Assembly (NCBI GenBank): GCA_022841705.1
Contig: JALHQZ010000002.1
Span: 1,302,001 to 1,366,000, forward strand
Source: Pirellulales bacterium
Lineage (GTDB): Bacteria > Planctomycetota > Planctomycetia > Pirellulales > Lacipirellulaceae
Direction: 5' to 3'
DNA length: 64,000 nucleotides
Position 1 is the first letter of the stretch. Every line of letters starts with the position of its first letter. Below, piece after piece: positions 1 to 7,907 of this stretch. A model generated the notes under the pieces. It saw only the letters and a list, made by a program, of their open reading frames with translations. It had not been told where the DNA came from and did no database searches. The translations under genes and the position numbers were made by a program.

Positions 1-597
1 GTCATTGAAGACAGTAGCGAACTGCAGCTCAATCAACCCCACACGGTTTACTTAGAAGCCCAACCCGCCCGGCCGGATGGCTCCGGCCAAGTGACCATCC
101 GCGACCTGTTCGTTGATTCGCTCCGCATGCGACCCGACCGCATCGTGGTGGGCGAAGTCCGCCGCGGCGAAGCGCTCGATCTCTTGCAGTCGATGATCTC
201 CGGCCACAGCGGCGCCTTGACCACCGTCCACGCCACCACCGCGCGCGACGCCGCGATTCGCCTGGAAACTCTCAGCATGATGAGCGACGTGTCGCTCCCC
301 GCCGCTGTCGCGCGCATGCAAACCGGCTCAGCGCTGCAGCTCATCGTCCAGATCAGCCGCTACCAAGATGGTTCCCGGCGCATCCGGGCGATCAGCGAAT
401 GTTTGGGACTCGACGAGTCGGGCGACTACCGTTTCCAAGACCTCTATGTCTTCCACGCCGCCGGAACCGATGCCGAGGGGATGCTCCAAGGTGAACTCCG
501 CCCCACCGGCGCCCGCCCCACCTTCGCCGACGAACCCACCCAGATGGGTTACGCCGACCGGGTGAAACTGACCCGGGCCCTCTTCAACTTAGGGTAG
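1..597 (+). CDS. cpaF: Tad pilus assembly ATPase, CpaF/TadA family (5' end missing)
   Basis: C-terminal 198 residues of a secretion ATPase that powers Flp/Tad pilus assembly at the inner membrane. The frame is open from base 1 and begins inside the gene, reading VIEDSSELQL. Visible family motifs are VTIRDLFVDSLRMRPDR, then the Walker B segment RIVVGEVRRGEALDLL, then GHSGALTTVHA with the conserved histidine box. The GTG at 91 is an internal codon, not a start. It is followed on the same strand by a pilin, a prepilin peptidase and a TadE-like gene, as expected for a tad locus. Family assignment is firm; the N-terminal domain and Walker A lie outside the window. Confidence 0.93.
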   Translation, partial: VIEDSSELQLNQPHTVYLEAQPARPDGSGQVTIRDLFVDSLRMRPDRIVVGEVRRGEALDLLQSMISGHSGALTTVHATTARDAAIRLETLSMMSDVSLPAAVARMQTGSALQLIVQISRYQDGSRRIRAISECLGLDESGDYRFQDLYVFHAAGTDAEGMLQGELRPTGARPTFADEPTQMGYADRVKLTRALFNLG

Positions 598-616
598 TTC
601 TTCATCCCTAACCGAA

Positions 617-790
617 AAAATTTCACCACAGAGATCACAGAGGACACAGAGAAAAAAAGAGAATGGGAGAAACTGGTCATTTCGGCTTGGTCATTGGGAA
701 CTTAACTGATGCCCCGTAAACAAGCCAAAACGACCAGTTTCTTTGTGCTTCCTCCTCTGTGCTCTCCGTGCTCTCTGTGGTGAGTTTTCT
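617..790. repeat. Imperfect inverted repeat, MITE-like hairpin
   Basis: Occupies most of the 334-base gap between the ATPase and pilin genes, in which no gene is seen. The left arm (617-690) contains 'tttcaccacagag' and 'gaaactggtcatttcggctt'. The right arm (721-787) is close to its reverse complement, with 'aagccaaaacgaccagtttc' and 'ctctgtggtgag'. The spacer is about 30 bases. Such 'accacagagacacagag' hairpins are, to my knowledge, common in planctomycete intergenic DNA. No coding capacity is evident. It could act as a transcript-stabilising hairpin between cpaF and flp. Confidence 0.75.
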
Positions 791-931
791 TTATCGGGCG
801 TTATCCAGCCCCGCCGAAAAAACTTTTCCCGCCGGTTGTAACGCCCGCCCCCGGGGCGCGTATCAGCAGGTGTCGAAGGGAACACTTCCCCGAACAAAAA
901 CACCCCACCCCTTACTACAGGAACCCTACCC

Positions 932-1120
932 ATGTCCACGCTCAAGAATGCTGTCGCCAAGTTCCACAACAACGAAGAAGGCCTGGAAGCCTTGCAAATC
1001 GTGATGATCATCGCCATCGCCGGCATGATTATGGTCGCCGCCTCGACCGTCGGCAGCCAAGCGGTCGAGTGGATGGGCGAAAAGTGGAACGCCCTCAAAG
1101 GCCAAAATATCTCGCTCTAA
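932..1120 (+). CDS. Flp-family pilin-like small protein
   Basis: 62 residues. A short polar leader (MSTLKNAVAKFHNNEE) precedes G17-L-E-A-L and a hydrophobic segment (about 22-42, IVMIIAIAGMIMVAAS), the layout of Flp/Fap pilins, which are cleaved by the prepilin peptidase just before the hydrophobic stretch. The glutamate at 19 corresponds to the conserved Glu after the cleavage site. The downstream prepilin peptidase gene and the upstream CpaF gene support this role. The C-terminus is hydrophilic and short. The call rests on size, topology and neighbours; sequence identity to Flp proteins is low. Confidence 0.75.
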   Translation: MSTLKNAVAKFHNNEEGLEALQIVMIIAIAGMIMVAASTVGSQAVEWMGEKWNALKGQNISL

Positions 1121-1380
1121 AGTTGAAAAGTCCTCCGTTGCTCCGGCGCCGGGTGGTTGCGATCTGGCAAGTCTCGCAGCCGCCTGGCGCCGTTGGGTTT
1201 TTAACCACGGATCACCGCAAATCGGATTCGCGAGATCACAAAGATTTTTGAACCCTCTCGACCTTAAACGGGCACTTATTCAAGTGAAGCGGTTGTCATC
1301 GAACGAGCGACAAATCGCTTACCTTAAATCATCCATTTTTCGCGTCCTCTCGAAGTTACTCACTCGGCCAAGTCACGATC

Positions 1381-2094
1381 ATGAACGCTCTCCTTTGTAA
1401 TCCGCCGATGACTGTGCCTACGCCGGCGCCGAGCGTCAAAACCGATCCGCAGCCGACTTATTACCGCTGGGCTCTTATGGCTCCGCTGGCCGCGGCGCCG
1501 GTGTGGATTACGCTTGCCCGGACGATCAACAATCCGATCGATACCGTTTCGGAAATGGTCCTCGTGCTCGCGGTGGCCGTGTCGGCGTTTACCGACGCCA
1601 CCGGCCGGAAGATTTATAATTGGATCACTTACCCCGCAATCTTGTGGGGCTTGGGCATCAACCTGCTCGGTTCGATTCGCCCCGATTTGAGCGACACGCT
1701 TTCGCTTGGCGCCGTGGGCCTCTCCGGCAGTTTGTTCGGGTTTTTGGCGTGCGGAATGATCACTCTGTTCGGCTACCGCATGAGCGGCAGTGGCGCGGGC
1801 GACGTGAAACTCGCCGCCGCGCTCGGCGCCCTTTTGGGCCTGCAAGCCGGCGTGCTGGCGGTGGCTTACAGTTACATTTTCGCCGCCGTGGCCATCCTCG
1901 CCTGGACCGCCTACAAGTTCGGCCCGCTGAAGTTATTCACCGCCAGCGTACGCAAAGTGCTGTCATTCTTCCTGCCGAATATGGTCTTCGCTCCCAGCGA
2001 ATCCGAGTCGAAACTGCTACTAACCCCCATTCCGCTCGGCCCCTATTTCGCCCTCGGCACGCTGCTGGTGATGGTGAAAGGACTGTCGCTATGA
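1381..2094 (+). CDS. Prepilin peptidase, A24 family (TadV/CpaA)
   Basis: 237-residue polytopic membrane aspartic protease that would process the Flp pilin and TadE-like pseudopilins. The two catalytic aspartates are visible: D72 in FTDATGRKIYNW and D141 in GSGAGDVKLAAALG (the GxGDxK motif). Several hydrophobic helices flank them. An extra cytoplasmic loop and final helix (about 180-237) follow. The stop overlaps the next start (ATGA at 2091), indicating translational coupling. The start ATG has no strong ribosome-binding site, so M10 (MTVPTPAP) is a possible alternative. Confidence 0.92.
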   Translation: MNALLCNPPMTVPTPAPSVKTDPQPTYYRWALMAPLAAAPVWITLARTINNPIDTVSEMVLVLAVAVSAFTDATGRKIYNWITYPAILWGLGINLLGSIRPDLSDTLSLGAVGLSGSLFGFLACGMITLFGYRMSGSGAGDVKLAAALGALLGLQAGVLAVAYSYIFAAVAILAWTAYKFGPLKLFTASVRKVLSFFLPNMVFAPSESESKLLLTPIPLGPYFALGTLLVMVKGLSL

Positions 2095-2255
2095 ACCGAC
2101 ATCGCCCCTTTCGCCGTGGCATGAGCAGCCTCGAAGTCGTCTTCACCGCCGCGATTATGCTCCCCGTCGCCGGCGCGCTGTTGCTCTTGGGCGCCAAAAT
2201 GTGCGGCACGCTGTACCAAGCCATCGCGGCGCTCGTCGCCTGGCCGTTTCTGTAA
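2091..2255 (+). CDS. Small TadE/pseudopilin-like membrane protein
   Basis: 54 residues: a basic N-terminus (MNRHRPFRRG), then MSSLEVVFTAAIMLPVAGALLLLGAK, resembling the leader and hydrophobic helix of TadE-like minor pilins (S-L-E-V at the putative processing point). Starts within the stop codon of the prepilin peptidase gene (ATGA overlap), so probably co-translated and likely a substrate of that enzyme. No further domain follows the helix. It is the last tad-type gene on the left side before the integrase module. Inferred role: minor pilin or assembly factor. Confidence 0.6.
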   Translation: MNRHRPFRRGMSSLEVVFTAAIMLPVAGALLLLGAKMCGTLYQAIAALVAWPFL

Positions 2256-2304
2256 CAGTCAGCCGTTGGCGCCGTAAGAGCAGCACACCCGGGACCAACA
2301 TCGG

Positions 2305-2377
2305 GAGGGCGACGCTCCGCTGAGCCAATTCACCGCACCGCGTTATTTCTGCACAGGCTTCACGGAGCGTCGCCCTC
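2305..2377. repeat. Inverted repeat hairpin downstream of tad genes
   Basis: The 15-base arms 'gagggcgacgctccg' (2305-2319) and 'cggagcgtcgccctc' (2363-2377) are perfect reverse complements. The right arm sequence recurs in part at 62257-62269 ('agagcgtcgccctc'), near the other tad block. A dispersed planctomycete repeat, possibly also a transcript end for the tad operon. The rest of the 2256-2484 gap shows no gene. Confidence 0.7.
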
Positions 2378-2456
2378 TCAATTGAAAACGATTGCGTTAT
2401 CGTAAGTGGTGAATTGCAGGCACTTTACGTCGTCTCATTCTGGTCGCGCATGAGCA

Positions 2457-2480
2457 ATGGGACAAGACTGGGACAAACGG
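2457..2480. other. Direct GGGACAA repeats beside the integrase stop, candidate att or arm sites
   Basis: Two direct copies of 'tgggacaa' spaced 11 bases apart (2458-2465 and 2469-2476), immediately 3' of the integrase stop codon. The same hexamer GGACAA forms the arms of the palindrome at 4133-4162 and of the one at 62111-62129. Position next to an integrase gene suggests arm-type or core recombination sites, but this is inference; no matching flanking duplication was identified. Confidence 0.3.
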
Positions 2481-2484
2481 CCGG

Positions 2485-3771
2485 TTAGTCAGTCGATTTC
2501 ACCCGTGTTGCGGCGGCGTGCTCCTGTTGGGTTTCCAACTCCGTGTGGCCGCTAGCGGACATCCCGTAGCTGACGCCGGTGAAGCTGATCGCATTCATCT
2601 GCCGCAAGGATTCTTCCTCGTGCAGGGTATAGTAATGGCGCACCATTTTGCTGGAGGAGTGGCCCAGCCACGACATCAGCACCCGCTCGGGGACGCGCTC
2701 ATTGGCGCAGGTCGAGCAAAAATAGTGACGAAAGGTGTGGAACCGGCCATCCCGAAAACTGGGGCCCGTGCCCGTGGGGGGAAATCGATCCGCCAACGGC
2801 ATCACGACTTCTTGAACAAAAGTGTCACGCACCTGGTGATCATCGAGTGGCTCCCCACCCGGGCCGGCAAATACGAACTCACGACCGAGCGCCTTCCTCG
2901 TCCGAAAATTGGCTTGCAGCATCGGCAGGACGTTATTGTGTAGCGGAATGAAGCGACTTTTGCCATTCTTGAGCTGACGTCGAGGCCGAGCGGTCTCGGG
3001 CAACGCGGACTCATCGGTCAATCGCAGCAGACGTTTCTCGAAGTCGAGATCCTCCCAACGCAGCGAAAGCGCTTCAGAAATTCTTAAACCGGTGTGCGCC
3101 AGCAGCAAGAGCAGGTCATGCAGCCACCGCAGGCTGGGCTTCGAGTCGCAATGTTCCAGCATGGCTTGCACCTCCGCAGGTCGCCAGCAGTACATCGTCG
3201 CGGAAGCCGGCGCCTTTAACTTCAGCTGAATCGGACTCCGGCTGCCGAGGTGATCATTGTCGATGAGCATTTGTACGATCTGCTTAAGCAGCGTGAGCTC
3301 AAAATCGATTGTTTTTTCAGAGTGTTCCTGGTTGGCGAGATACGCCGCATAACGCTCCAGCGACTGTCGATCCACATCCGACCAGGAACGAATGCCTTCG
3401 CGACCGCAGAAGTCCGCAAACTTCTTCAGCGGCGCTGCGTACCGCCGCTTCGTTGACTCTCGGACCCCGCCCAGGTTCACTGGTCGATTAAGATGCTCTC
3501 TAAAAATCTCGTAGCCGCGCTCGATCGGAAGCGTAACTTCACGTTCGTCAATCAGAATTGACCGCGGCGCTCGCCCGTGTACCACAGCCAGTTGCCGATC
3601 AAGTCGAAACAAAGCGGCTTGAGCTTCACTGGGATCGCGCGTCCCCAGCGAATGCTTGCCAAGAGCGGGTTGATTCCCGCGCCCATCGGCGTAGAAGACT
3701 TTCGATCGTCGAAACATACGCCAGCGAAAGTACTGACATTGAATCAGCGGAGTAAGGTTAGTTTTACGCAT
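2485..3771 (-). CDS. Tyrosine recombinase/integrase
   Basis: 428-residue site-specific recombinase. An N-terminal core-binding (SAM-like) domain spans about 85-175 and the catalytic domain about 195-390. Catalytic residues visible: R230 in HTGLRISEALSLRW, K271 in KNGKSRFIPL, H345 and R348 in HTFRHYF, H371 in WLGHSSSKM, and the tyrosine nucleophile in RHYYTL (Y381 most likely). It would integrate and excise the surrounding element. A small HTH gene lies 21 bases upstream on the same strand, the usual xis-int order. No tRNA target is visible nearby; the flanking genes on the left belong to the tad locus. Confidence 0.93.
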   Translation of the reverse strand: MRKTNLTPLIQCQYFRWRMFRRSKVFYADGRGNQPALGKHSLGTRDPSEAQAALFRLDRQLAVVHGRAPRSILIDEREVTLPIERGYEIFREHLNRPVNLGGVRESTKRRYAAPLKKFADFCGREGIRSWSDVDRQSLERYAAYLANQEHSEKTIDFELTLLKQIVQMLIDNDHLGSRSPIQLKLKAPASATMYCWRPAEVQAMLEHCDSKPSLRWLHDLLLLLAHTGLRISEALSLRWEDLDFEKRLLRLTDESALPETARPRRQLKNGKSRFIPLHNNVLPMLQANFRTRKALGREFVFAGPGGEPLDDHQVRDTFVQEVVMPLADRFPPTGTGPSFRDGRFHTFRHYFCSTCANERVPERVLMSWLGHSSSKMVRHYYTLHEEESLRQMNAISFTGVSYGMSASGHTELETQQEHAAATRVKSTD

Positions 3772-3792
3772 GATATTTTGACTCGAGGGGAG

Positions 3793-4098
3793 TTAGGTTA
3801 ACAATTCGCGCGCCCAACGCGGCTGGCGGCCGGGAAGTCGAGGCGGAGTTGCGACGGAGGACTTTGTTTGGGAATGTGACGCAACGGTCAGCGCACTGGC
3901 CGGGATCAGCACCCGATGACGGCGGCCACCCGGCTGGTATTTGGGCAAGTCTCCCGCCGCCAACATTCGGTTGACAGTTGCTCGGGAAAACCCTGTCGCC
4001 GCGATAAAGTCGCTAATCGTTAGAAAGGTGTTGGCGGCCGAATCCATGGCTTGCTGCTCGCTGCACAATGATGTGTGGATCTCATTGATCCACGTCAC
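3793..4098 (-). CDS. Excisionase-like helix-turn-helix protein
   Basis: 101 residues; the centre (about 25-65: FLTISDFIAATGFSRATVNRMLAAGDLPKYQPGGRRHRVLI) is a MerR/excisionase-type winged HTH with the typical 'SRxTVxRxLxxGxLP' pattern. Located directly upstream of and co-oriented with the integrase, so likely the recombination directionality factor or a repressor of the pair. Translation may begin at M18 (MDSAANTF) rather than M1. A large palindrome lies about 35 bases upstream of the start, a plausible operator for this protein. Confidence 0.7.
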   Translation of the reverse strand: MTWINEIHTSLCSEQQAMDSAANTFLTISDFIAATGFSRATVNRMLAAGDLPKYQPGGRRHRVLIPASALTVASHSQTKSSVATPPRLPGRQPRWARELLT

Positions 4099-4132
4099 AA
4101 TGGCTAGAATGCTTCACAGCGGAGCAAACTTG

Positions 4133-4162
4133 TAGGACAAGCGAAGGCCTTCTCTTGTCCTA
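4133..4162. promoter_or_regulatory. 30-bp near-perfect palindrome upstream of the xis-int pair
   Basis: The outer arms 'taggacaag' (4133-4141) and 'cttgtccta' (4154-4162) are exact reverse complements, and the centre 'gaaggccttc' (4143-4152) is itself palindromic; only the one pair of bases between them (4142/4153) breaks symmetry. It sits 35 bases upstream of the HTH gene start on the minus strand. Candidate operator or recombination core; a transcriptional hairpin is also possible but no T-run follows. Confidence 0.6.
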
Positions 4163-4234
4163 TTTCGCAGAGGCGGAGAACCCGCAGAAATGCCGCAGAC
4201 GGTTGAGAAGTTCTGCTGGCGAGACCGTCGCTAA

Positions 4235-4260
4235 CCGGCTCGAAAATGAGCTCGAGCCGG
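4235..4260 (-). terminator. Hairpin 3' of the unknown gene at 4266
   Basis: The stem 'ccggctcga' (4235-4243) pairs with 'tcgagccgg' (4252-4260) around an 8-base loop, just after the stop of the minus-strand gene ending at 4266. No U-run follows on the minus strand, so it is a hairpin that could end or stabilise the transcript rather than a classical intrinsic terminator. Confidence 0.4.
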
Positions 4261-4265
4261 AGTAA

Positions 4266-5369
4266 TCAGATCGCCCCATGGTAAGGACGTGGCCAATTAC
4301 GTGAAAAGCGTTCGCTGATCAATTTCAGATCCCTCTTAATGGTCTTATCGTCACAGCCAAAGAATTCCGAAAAAGCGGCTGTAAGTTTCTCCTTCGAACG
4401 TTTGAGTTGTGCTGCGTACCGAGAGTGCAGTGCGGTCCAGTAGAGCTGCAGCCGTGCGATGCGCGCGTAGTGGGGGAGTTGATTCTTCGCCATCGTGTCG
4501 CCGGCAATAATCTCAGTCCACGCTTGCAAGTGTTCCGGTGGCGTCGCCGAATAGCGGCCCAGCGCTTGCTCAACCAGATTGCGCAGTTCGTCGCATCCTG
4601 GAGTAGGAAACGTGTCCGGAAGAAACAGCGTTAGTCCACCAGCCGCCATTTGGTTCGACATCCGCTGCGGGTCAAGCACCGGGAATTGGGGCCCCAGCGG
4701 TTCCGGAATGTAGGGAGCGTTGAGTCCTTGTAAACGCCAGCGTACGAAGAACGCTTCGAAGTCCGACAGATAGGTCAGCACCTTATCATCCGTAATTTTG
4801 CCGATCTTGGGCCCCTTTTTAGCTGGACGTTTTTTCGCTGCGGCGGCGACGTTGAAGTTGCCCAGGACTGGGAATCCATTAGTAGAAAGGCGTGACTGAT
4901 GGTTTTTCATCAGCTCATCGTGTTCGCTGATAAACTCGGAATTGGTTGTCAACCAGCCGATGTAAGCGGCCTGTGCGATTCGGATTCGATTCCGGTCGGC
5001 CTGCGATGACACCAGGGCCGCACGAGTTTTCGCGATGTCCTGGTCCGAGACGCCCGACGCACTCCAAGTCTTTACTGGCGGATTATCGCTGGGGGGCTCG
5101 GTAACTAACGCTGATGTGATGAAATTGCCGCGCCACCACCCAATCTGCTGCCCGGCCAACACCGAGGTCGCCTTGCGTTCAAACTTCAAGTCGGCTGCCG
5201 GGATTTTGTCGTCGAGGTTTCGCTCGATCGCGTCGATTAACGTCGTCGGCAGTGCAAAGAAAAGCCCCTTCGCGATGCGAGGGTCTTCACGTAACTCGGC
5301 TAGCAACTCCGGATCGGACGAATGAAAGGATCCGGAGTGAAAATTGATTCTAGCGGGCTGGTCGCTCAT
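4266..5369 (-). CDS. Unknown protein of the integrase module
   Basis: 367 residues from M (MSDQPARINFHSGS). I do not recognise a family. The middle holds a lysine-rich segment (AAAKKRPAKKGPKIGK) and the C-terminus is basic and helical (RSKEKLTAAFSEFFGCDDKTIKRDLKLISERFSRNW), possibly nucleic-acid binding. The frame stays open 77 codons further upstream (to 5600), but that extension runs through a repeated DNA motif (5402-5429) also present elsewhere, so the internal start is preferred. Same strand as the integrase module, separated by the palindrome at 4133. Function unknown; membership of the mobile module is inferred from position. Confidence 0.6.
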   Translation of the reverse strand: MSDQPARINFHSGSFHSSDPELLAELREDPRIAKGLFFALPTTLIDAIERNLDDKIPAADLKFERKATSVLAGQQIGWWRGNFITSALVTEPPSDNPPVKTWSASGVSDQDIAKTRAALVSSQADRNRIRIAQAAYIGWLTTNSEFISEHDELMKNHQSRLSTNGFPVLGNFNVAAAAKKRPAKKGPKIGKITDDKVLTYLSDFEAFFVRWRLQGLNAPYIPEPLGPQFPVLDPQRMSNQMAAGGLTLFLPDTFPTPGCDELRNLVEQALGRYSATPPEHLQAWTEIIAGDTMAKNQLPHYARIARLQLYWTALHSRYAAQLKRSKEKLTAAFSEFFGCDDKTIKRDLKLISERFSRNWPRPYHGAI

Positions 5370-5401
5370 GGTCTCGAAAGCTAATCGGGAGGAGCATAGA
5401 G

Positions 5402-5429
5402 TTATGCCGCGTTTTTGGCGAAAATTTAG
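5402..5429. repeat. 28-base repeated motif, copy 1
   Basis: 'ttatgccgcgtttttggc' followed by 'gaaaatttag'. Read on the minus strand it lies 33 bases upstream of the gene starting at 5369. Near-identical copies are at 5608-5635 and 59521-59548, the latter similarly placed 89 bases upstream of a minus-strand start in the ubiquitin-like operon. Confidence 0.7.
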
Positions 5430-5607
5430 GAGTAGCGGCGACCCGTGGCGGAAGGAAGACCGCGATTCCCAATTCTCGGAAATGGCGCTGGCGGTTGGCA
5501 ATTGCACTTTGATGCACTTGCATAGAAAAATGTGAAAAAGTTTCGGGGGAGATTTTCGTCCGGCTAAGTCGGCGAACCGCTGATCGCTAGCCACGGCCAC
5601 TACTTAA

Positions 5608-5635
5608 TTATGCCGCGTTTTTGGCAGAAATTTAG
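5608..5635. repeat. 28-base repeated motif, copy 2
   Basis: Matches copy 1 at 26 of 28 positions and the copy at 59521 at 27 of 28. Same orientation as the others. If the unknown gene actually began at 5600, this copy would sit 8 bases before it. Confidence 0.7.
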
Positions 5636-6064
5636 CTCGCGCAGCCGCCAGAAGGTTCAGAATGGACGCGAGACATGGAGATAAGCGCGGGTCGGCTTAA
5701 ATGGCGAATGAAGTCCTAACGGCGGCATGCGGAATTGTGGCGCGCAGATGCCGCAGGAAGTTGGTGGGGCGAAGGGCTCCCGCCGGTGATGCGCCGACTT
5801 ACGCTCTGCTCTCCCAACGCGGGGGCGCCGCTTCACGCACCAAACGAATGGACCCTAACAGGTCGACGATATCGAAGTGCTAACTCCTTACGCATAATGT
5901 CTTGCCGCATTTCGCCCCGAAATTTAGCTCGACGGCTAACGGGCAGACTGACCACGCCGAGAGTCGCTTGATCGGCGGAAGCGAAACTATCGCCAATCTT
6001 CCAGCTACCACCGCCCGGCGGCGGTTTCTACACTAGAAGTCGGATTTTTGCAGCTCCCTCCGCC

Positions 6065-6325
6065 GTGTTACCGACCAGCGTGCCAAACACACCTGAAGAA
6101 CAAGCCCGCGGATTGATCGATCAGCGGCTCACGCTTTCGGGGTGGCATGTCCAAACCTACACGGAGATGAATCTCGGCGCCGGCCGCGGGCTGGCGGTGA
6201 CCGAGTTTCCCGGCGCTCATGGGCCGGCTGACTACTTATTGTATGTCGATGGCAAGGCGCTCGGCGTGACAACGTCATCAAGGTTTACCCCGCGCTCTCG
6301 GAAGAAGACGCTGGGAATCCCTTGA
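6065..6325 (+). pseudogene. Truncated type I restriction HsdR N-terminus
   Basis: The first 70 or so residues match the start of type I restriction endonuclease subunit R: PEEQARGLIDQRLTLSGW, then AGRGLAVTEFPGAHG, then ADYLLYVDGKALGV. Intact proteins continue with 'VEAK' (the PD-(D/E)xK nuclease core) and about 900 more residues; here the similarity stops abruptly after ALGV and the frame ends within 20 codons. An IS982-type element follows 105 bases later. Likely a decayed restriction gene of the mobile island. GTG start; no function expected. Confidence 0.75.
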
Positions 6326-6430
6326 TGGCGTTATTCGTAGCAAGTTATCGCTGCTAAACAACTTACAGCGAGACCACGTTGAGGCTGGATATGCTGGCAG
6401 TGCGGGTTCCTCGACCGAGCAGCACTATAG

Positions 6431-7442
6431 ACCTGAGTTCGGGTTAAGCCACCGCCGCTAAGGGCAGTTGTCCCAACCAGTTACGTTCGTTGGGGGTAAG
6501 TTTGATCGCCGGTTTCTTCGGTTGCAGCGTGTAGCTGATCAGCCCCGCCACCAGGTTGACCAGGAAGTTGGCCGGACTGCGATGCCGCGTGTGCTCAATT
6601 TGGGCGATGTTTTTGAGCTGATCGTTCACCGTCTCGATCACGGACCGCTTACGCAGCAAGATTTTGTCGAGCAGCGACATCAACTTGTTCTGCATGTTGC
6701 GGCGAATCCCGGTCACCAACTGCAAGCCCTGTCCCCATAACTGGGCGAAGAGCTCCGCCGAAATGTAACCTTTGTCACCAAACAGCTTGCCCCACAACCC
6801 TTGGGTCATATCGGGAACCGGTTGTCGATCATCAACATTGCCCGGCGTGAGCCGAAACGCCAGCAACTCTCCGTACTCATCGATGTTCAGGTGCAATTTC
6901 AGGCCATAAAACCACCCCATCGTCGTCTTTCCGCGCCGGGCGATGGCCTTGAGCGTGCGATGCTTGCTGATCCGTTTGTTGCCGCAAGCGACAATTGAAG
7001 TCGAGTCGACGAAGGCGATGCCCGTGCCCGACGCCATTCGGGACTGGAGGAAACCGCACAGCGGGCCGAGCACCGAGGGAATCCACTCGACAAACCGGTG
7101 ATAGCTCACCAGCCCGGGGAATTCGGCTCGGCGATGTTCCCGGAGCGCCTGATAAAAGTGCTTGAAATTGCGGTAGTGCGACTGGTGGAAAGCGATCAAA
7201 ATGGTCATGATCTCGCTGTTCGACAGGCTCCGCGAACGCCTCCGGCGCCGCCGAGGGCCGGGGAGTTGCTGGCGCTCCCAGTGCGGTTCAAACTGCTGGC
7301 AAAAGTCGTCCACCGCACAAAACATCGCGACCCAGTCCATGGGGTGCTCTCCTGTCTTGGTGTCCCGGCAAGGTAACCAGACGGGAGAGTACCCTTTTTT
7401 ACACGCTTACCTAAACTCCAGTTTCTTATCCCGAACTCAGGT
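6431..7442 (-). mobile_element. IS982-family insertion sequence
   Basis: 1012-bp element with 18-base terminal inverted repeats: 'acctgagttcgggttaag' (6431-6448) and, reverse-complemented, 'acctgagttcgggataag' (7425-7442), one mismatch. The ACC terminus and the transposase type fit IS982. The flanking hexamers 'ctatag' (left) and 'caatag' (right) differ by one base and may be an aged target duplication. It is inserted in degraded DNA after the hsdR remnant. Confidence 0.88.
6444..7340 (-). CDS. IS982-family transposase
   Basis: 298-residue DDE transposase that appears full length. Family features include the N-terminal [36 protein letters not shown] (first Asp), [40 protein letters not shown] (second Asp) and [16 protein letters not shown] (Glu), ending with the [14 protein letters not shown] segment. 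No frameshift or stop is seen, so the element may be active. Stop lies within a few bases of the left inverted repeat. Confidence 0.93.
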   Translation of the reverse strand: MDWVAMFCAVDDFCQQFEPHWERQQLPGPRRRRRRSRSLSNSEIMTILIAFHQSHYRNFKHFYQALREHRRAEFPGLVSYHRFVEWIPSVLGPLCGFLQSRMASGTGIAFVDSTSIVACGNKRISKHRTLKAIARRGKTTMGWFYGLKLHLNIDEYGELLAFRLTPGNVDDRQPVPDMTQGLWGKLFGDKGYISAELFAQLWGQGLQLVTGIRRNMQNKLMSLLDKILLRKRSVIETVNDQLKNIAQIEHTRHRSPANFLVNLVAGLISYTLQPKKPAIKLTPNERNWLGQLPLAAVA

Positions 7443-7907
7443 CAATAGGTGACTCTTGAGTTTCGCACTTCGACGATGCGGCGAAGCAAAAAGCGGCGCT
7501 CCTTACTCCCAGCCGATAATCGAAAACTCGCGCCTGCAATCAGCCGAGGAGAGGCTCCGCGTTGGCGTTGGGCAGAAGGTGAAGGCCTGGATGAAATGGG
7601 TGACCTTCCGCGGCGTCCAACCGGTGGCCGAATTAAGCCTCGGGTAGCTCCCGCACGGTACCCTACGGCTGTGCGAGTGTAGCGTGTCGAAGCTATAGCG
7701 GCTTACCGGTCATGCACTTTGAGAAAAAGTGACAATCAAATGAAGAACATCATCAATGAGGAGCCGAATACGATGAAGAACTACGAACGAATTTTCAAAA
7801 GCTCCCTCCGCGCGAGATTGCGAGTTCTATTGCCACAGTCGGGCTACCGACGATATGGCCGCTGCGGATATGCTCGCGAGGTGGCAGTACGGTAGAGAGA
7901 CCTCGCA
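7443..7907. other. Intergenic stretch with regulatory motif and possible 51-codon leader ORF
   Basis: Between the IS and the cytochrome-domain gene no established gene is seen. The element at 7714-7757 is a copy of a motif found upstream of four other units. A small open frame 7740-7895 (start MKNIINEEPN) overlaps it and ends 13 bases before the next gene; it has no recognisable similarity and may be chance. Confidence 0.4.
7714..7757 (+). promoter_or_regulatory. Repeated upstream element, copy 1 (diverged)
   Basis: 'cactttgagaaaaa' then 'gacaatcaaatgaagaacat' then 'catcaat'. Aligns without large gaps with the elements at 12725, 36779 and 44237. Lies about 150 bases upstream of the PSD1 gene start at 7908, same orientation. 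Confidence 0.5.

Larger units (their letters stand above)
5370..6064. other. Gene-free stretch with three copies of a repeated motif
   Basis: No convincing gene in about 700 bases. Two near-identical 28-base copies beginning 'ttatgccgcgtttttggc' lie at 5402-5429 and 5608-5635, and a diverged copy ('ttgccgcatttcgccccg', then 'aaatttag') at 5902-5927. All are in the same orientation. The remaining sequence looks like degraded island DNA. Confidence 0.55.

Noticed and set aside
1208..1250. 'aaccacggatcaccgcaaat' sequence as a terminator of flp
   Set aside because: No stem of useful length follows; it resembles a fragment of a dispersed planctomycete repeat.
7740..7895. 51-codon frame before the PSD1 gene
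   Set aside because: No similarity, and its beginning coincides with the repeated regulatory element; kept only as a remark.
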